From contig JAZRIX010000036.1 of the NCBI GenBank assembly GCA_045645485.1, forward strand, positions 1 to 24,848: DNA of 24,848 bases, written 5' to 3'. A model generated the notes under the pieces. That model ran no database searches, was not told the origin of the DNA, and worked only from the letters and a program-made list of their open reading frames with translations. The DNA comes from SIG440 sp045645485. GTDB taxonomy: Bacteria; Bacillota; Clostridia; Monoglobales; Monoglobaceae. Shown here piece by piece: positions 22,438-24,848 of this stretch. Position 1 is the stretch's first letter. Each line of letters begins with the position of its first letter. The translations under genes and the position numbers were made by a program.

Positions 22438-23710
22438 TTTCCAGTACCCCCTTCAAAAAATAAACAGTATCCAACTGAATTGAATTTGCCGCTTTGATTA
22501 TATCCTCTCTTGTTACCGCATATATTTTTTCAAGAAATTCATCAACAGACTCATCAATACCCAGCAAGCCTCTGCCCATATAAAAATCCTCTGTTGCAAC
22601 AAGACTGTCCTTTACACTGCCCGTCTGAGTCTTGAGATATTTCTTTGCAGATTCAATTTCCGCATCCGAAAACTCACCCTTTTTCATAAGCTCCAGCTGA
22701 AGCATAATTTCATCAAATGCTTCATCAAACTTGGATGCCTCTATTCCGGCATTTATTTTCATACAGCTTTTGTTTCTGTCCACCGCAGAAAAAACATAAT
22801 ATGCAAGACTGAGCTTTTCACGAACATTGTTGAACAGCTTTGAGAAAGGACTTCCGCCGTAAATGCAGGAAAACAATGCGAGTGCATAATATTCCTTTGA
22901 AACAGGGTTTATTCCGCAGTTGAATCCCATGGCAAGCTTACTTTGTGAAACCTGCATTTCCTCAGTAACACGCTTCACCTCAATATTTTCTTCAAGCTCC
23001 GCAAGCTTTGTAGCAACCTTGGTCACAGCTCTTTCTTTGAACGCCAACTTGAACTTGCTCTCTATTTCAGCCATAACCGCTTTTTCGTCAAAGCTTCCGC
23101 TGACAAATATATCAACACCTGCATTGTTTATAATTCCCTGATAGTATTCATAAAGATTTTTTTCATCAATAGCATCCAAATCCTCAACATAGCCGTATGC
23201 ATTTATTCCGTAAGGGTCATTTTCAAACATTATTTCATTACATCTTACTGCGGCATACTCTTTTTTGTCGTTTATAAGACCAAGAATATAGTTTTTGGTA
23301 TTTTCCTTTTCCTGTTCAACGTAGCTTTTATCAAAGGCACCATTCACGGTATAAGGACAAAGAACAAATTCCTTCAAAAGCTCGCTTATGTCACCGATTA
23401 TGGATTCTGAGATAAAGCGGTCGCTTACAAACTGAGCCGATGCCCTGAAAAGCAACACGTCTCCTCGTCTTCCCATATCCGCTCCCAATGTTGCGCCGTA
23501 AAGCTCCTCAGCACGTCTTGAAAGGTCGCTCATTGTGGGAAATTTTTGGGTTCCTCTTTTGAGAACACCGGGCAAAAGTGCCGCCTTTGTTATATCCTCA
23601 CGGCACAGAGGCATACGAAAATATACACTCATTACGTTGGTCTTGAATTTTTCCGTTTTCAAAAATCTCAATGAAACACCTTTTGAAAGTTCAATTCTTT
23701 CTGTTTTCAT
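22427..23710 (-). CDS. yfmF: M16-family peptidase-like protein without zinc motif, YfmF type
   Basis: This 427-residue protein has the M16 fold layout but no HxxEH. The equivalent region reads AALLPGVLKRGTQKFPTMSDLSRRAEELYGA, so it is predicted to be catalytically inactive. Such proteins pair with an active partner, here the YfmH-type protein encoded immediately downstream with an 11-base overlap. Later stretches such as VDIFVSGSFDEKA and YGGSPFSKLFNNVREKLSLAYYV (part of the substrate-binding half in this family) are present. AGGAG lies about 9 bases before the ATG. Only 31 bases separate it from the ABC permease, with no clear promoter. Confidence 0.87.
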   Translation of the reverse strand: MKTERIELSKGVSLRFLKTEKFKTNVMSVYFRMPLCREDITKAALLPGVLKRGTQKFPTMSDLSRRAEELYGATLGADMGRRGDVLLFRASAQFVSDRFISESIIGDISELLKEFVLCPYTVNGAFDKSYVEQEKENTKNYILGLINDKKEYAAVRCNEIMFENDPYGINAYGYVEDLDAIDEKNLYEYYQGIINNAGVDIFVSGSFDEKAVMAEIESKFKLAFKERAVTKVATKLAELEENIEVKRVTEEMQVSQSKLAMGFNCGINPVSKEYYALALFSCIYGGSPFSKLFNNVREKLSLAYYVFSAVDRNKSCMKINAGIEASKFDEAFDEIMLQLELMKKGEFSDAEIESAKKYLKTQTGSVKDSLVATEDFYMGRGLLGIDESVDEFLEKIYAVTREDIIKAANSIQLDTVYFLKGVLENEV

Positions 23711-23741
23711 TATCTGTCACTCCTTTTTTCAATATATTATT

Positions 23742-24587
23742 TTATCTGCCTGTTGCTTTGCCTATACCAAAAAATACAGCAAAGCAAATTATATTTGATA
23801 CAACAATTGCAGGACCTACAGGAATACTCCATGCAACTGAACCAAGAAAGCCCACTGCCGAGCACACAACCGCAATAACTGCCGAGCATATAGTAACACT
23901 CTTGAAGCTTTTGAAAATACGCATAGCGGAAAGTGCAGGAAAAATAATCAAAGCGGAAACAATCAGCGTTCCTACCAACCGCATTGAGATAACAATTATA
24001 ACTGCTGTAACTACCGCAATTACCGTATTATAAATTTCTGTTTTTATTCCCGATGCAGCCGCAAAGCTTTCATCAAAAGTCATTGCAAAAATCCTGTTGT
24101 AAAAAAGAACAAAAAGCAAAATTACAACAATTGCAAGTACCGTACACAAAACCACATCCGCTGAAGACAATGTCAGTATTGATGTCGCACCGAAAAGTGT
24201 GGCACACACATCTCCCGCAATGTTATTTGACGACGGAAAGATGTGGAGCATTATATAGCCTATTGCCAATGAGCCAACCGACACCATCGCAACTGCCGCA
24301 TCGCCCTTTATCTTTGTGTTCTGACCTGCCTTGAGAAGCAAAACCGCCATAAGTGCGGTCAGAGGCAGCACCACAACCAGCTCATTTGAGACCTGCAGCA
24401 CCGTTGCAAGAGCCAAAGCACCGAAGGCGGCATGGGAAAGTCCGTCACCTATAAATGAAAACCGTTTCAAAACTAACGTCACACCAAACAAGGAGGCACA
24501 AAGAGCAATCAGTACCGCAACCACAAGAGCATATAACGCAAAGGTATATTCACCTAAAAACACAAAAGGATTAATCATTTTCAGCAC
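23742..24587 (-). CDS. Metal ABC transporter permease (ABC-3 family, zinc or manganese type)
   Basis: This 281-residue protein is almost entirely hydrophobic, with about eight or nine membrane spans. It belongs to the ABC-3 group that includes ZnuB, MntB and TroC. Landmarks are LKRFSFIGDGLSHAAFGALALA near residues 41-62, IKTEIYNTVIAVV near the middle, and MRLVGTLIVSALIIFPALSA, typical of the group. The imported ion (zinc, manganese or iron) cannot be decided from the permease. GGGAGGTG lies 7 bases before the ATG. The start overlaps the end of the ATPase gene by 17 bases. The substrate-binding protein and any Zur or MntR-type regulator would be upstream, outside the window. Confidence 0.92.
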   Translation of the reverse strand: MLKMINPFVFLGEYTFALYALVVAVLIALCASLFGVTLVLKRFSFIGDGLSHAAFGALALATVLQVSNELVVVLPLTALMAVLLLKAGQNTKIKGDAAVAMVSVGSLAIGYIMLHIFPSSNNIAGDVCATLFGATSILTLSSADVVLCTVLAIVVILLFVLFYNRIFAMTFDESFAAASGIKTEIYNTVIAVVTAVIIVISMRLVGTLIVSALIIFPALSAMRIFKSFKSVTICSAVIAVVCSAVGFLGSVAWSIPVGPAIVVSNIICFAVFFGIGKATGR

Positions 24588-24848
24588 CTCCCGTGTTCTC
24601 AGATTCCAGAAAGTTTGTTCCCGGCTTGCTGCTTACATAATCTTCTGTACTGCCGAAAAACATAGTTTTGTTTCCTATATGAAGAATATGCTTTGAATAT
24701 TTTACCGCTGCACGAATATCGTGGGAAACCATAACAACCGTTATTCCCATTTCACGGTTTAAATCTGCTATTACAGAATACATTTCACCCGTTGCAACAG
24801 GGTCAAGACCCGATGCAGGCTCGTCAAGAAGAAGAATTTTTTCCGATG
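24571..24848 (-). CDS. Metal ABC transporter ATP-binding protein (5' part outside window)
   Basis: Only the last 92 codons are in the window. The frame is open to the edge and reads Walker B ILLLDEP, D-loop SGLDP and the H-loop MVSHD, followed by a short C-terminal tail. Walker A and the signature motif lie beyond the edge. With the ABC-3 permease encoded immediately downstream (17-base overlap), this is the ATPase of the same zinc/manganese-type importer. A methionine in the middle (24783) gives an apparent 70-residue ORF, but it is internal to the domain and not the true start. Confidence 0.92.
   Translation of the reverse strand, partial: SEKILLLDEPASGLDPVATGEMYSVIADLNREMGITVVMVSHDIRAAVKYSKHILHIGNKTMFFGSTEDYVSSKPGTNFLESENTGGAEND

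Overview
The window looks like a chromosomal segment of a low-to-mid GC Gram-positive bacterium of the class Clostridia, probably an anaerobic gut member of the Oscillospiraceae/Ruminococcaceae type. The evidence is the gene orders ylxM-ffh-rpsP-khpA-rimM-trmD and nadD-yqeK-LCP-rsfS-leuS, an RNase M5, a YfmF/YfmH peptidase pair, strong AGGAGG ribosome binding sites and sigma-A type promoters. Every convincing gene lies on the minus strand, so transcription runs from high to low coordinates. The assignment is from gene content and order only; no database search was possible.

High-coordinate half (24848 to about 16581). A partial metal-type ABC transporter (ATPase cut by the window edge, plus its ABC-3 permease) is followed by two M16 peptidase-like proteins (YfmF type, YfmH type) and lgt, with overlapping or very short junctions. 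A near-consensus promoter lying over the end of lgt then starts ylxM-ffh-rpsP-khpA-rimM-trmD: protein targeting, ribosomal protein S16, ribosome maturation and tRNA m1G37 methylation. The small RNA-binding gene khpA has a strong RNA hairpin on each side.

Middle (16548 to 7723). A promoter precedes a 709-residue zinc-ribbon/single-membrane-span/beta-propeller-like protein. Then come nadD (apparently a TTG start), yqeK, an LCP-family wall ligase, rsfS, leuS and an HD-domain hydrolase, all closely packed. A terminator-like hairpin separates this run from rnmV. A perfect-consensus promoter then drives cysK and a stand-alone GMP synthase ATPase subunit that lacks the usual glutaminase domain.

Low-coordinate, accessory-looking part (5440 to 1). 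A small orphan ORF bounded by terminators is followed by a promoter, an XRE regulator and a seven-span membrane protein ending in a LuxR-type DNA-binding domain. After a terminator there is a short promoter region carrying two perfect 24-bp direct repeats with 33-bp spacing. It precedes a coupled pair: a small Cys-rich cytosolic protein and a large secreted protein (over 1055 residues, cut by the window edge) built of at least 19 alternating Cys/His/Trp modules. The simplest reading is a membrane-sensing regulator controlling a neighbouring secreted metal- or disulfide-rich repeat protein. This is the best candidate for an undescribed system here, but the link is inferred from adjacency and the repeats.

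No stretch longer than 300 bases lacks a gene; the largest gaps (about 160-260 bases, at 3539-3702, 4956-5179 and 7522-7722) hold the promoters, repeats and terminators listed. No tRNA, rRNA, CRISPR array, insertion sequence or riboswitch was recognised.
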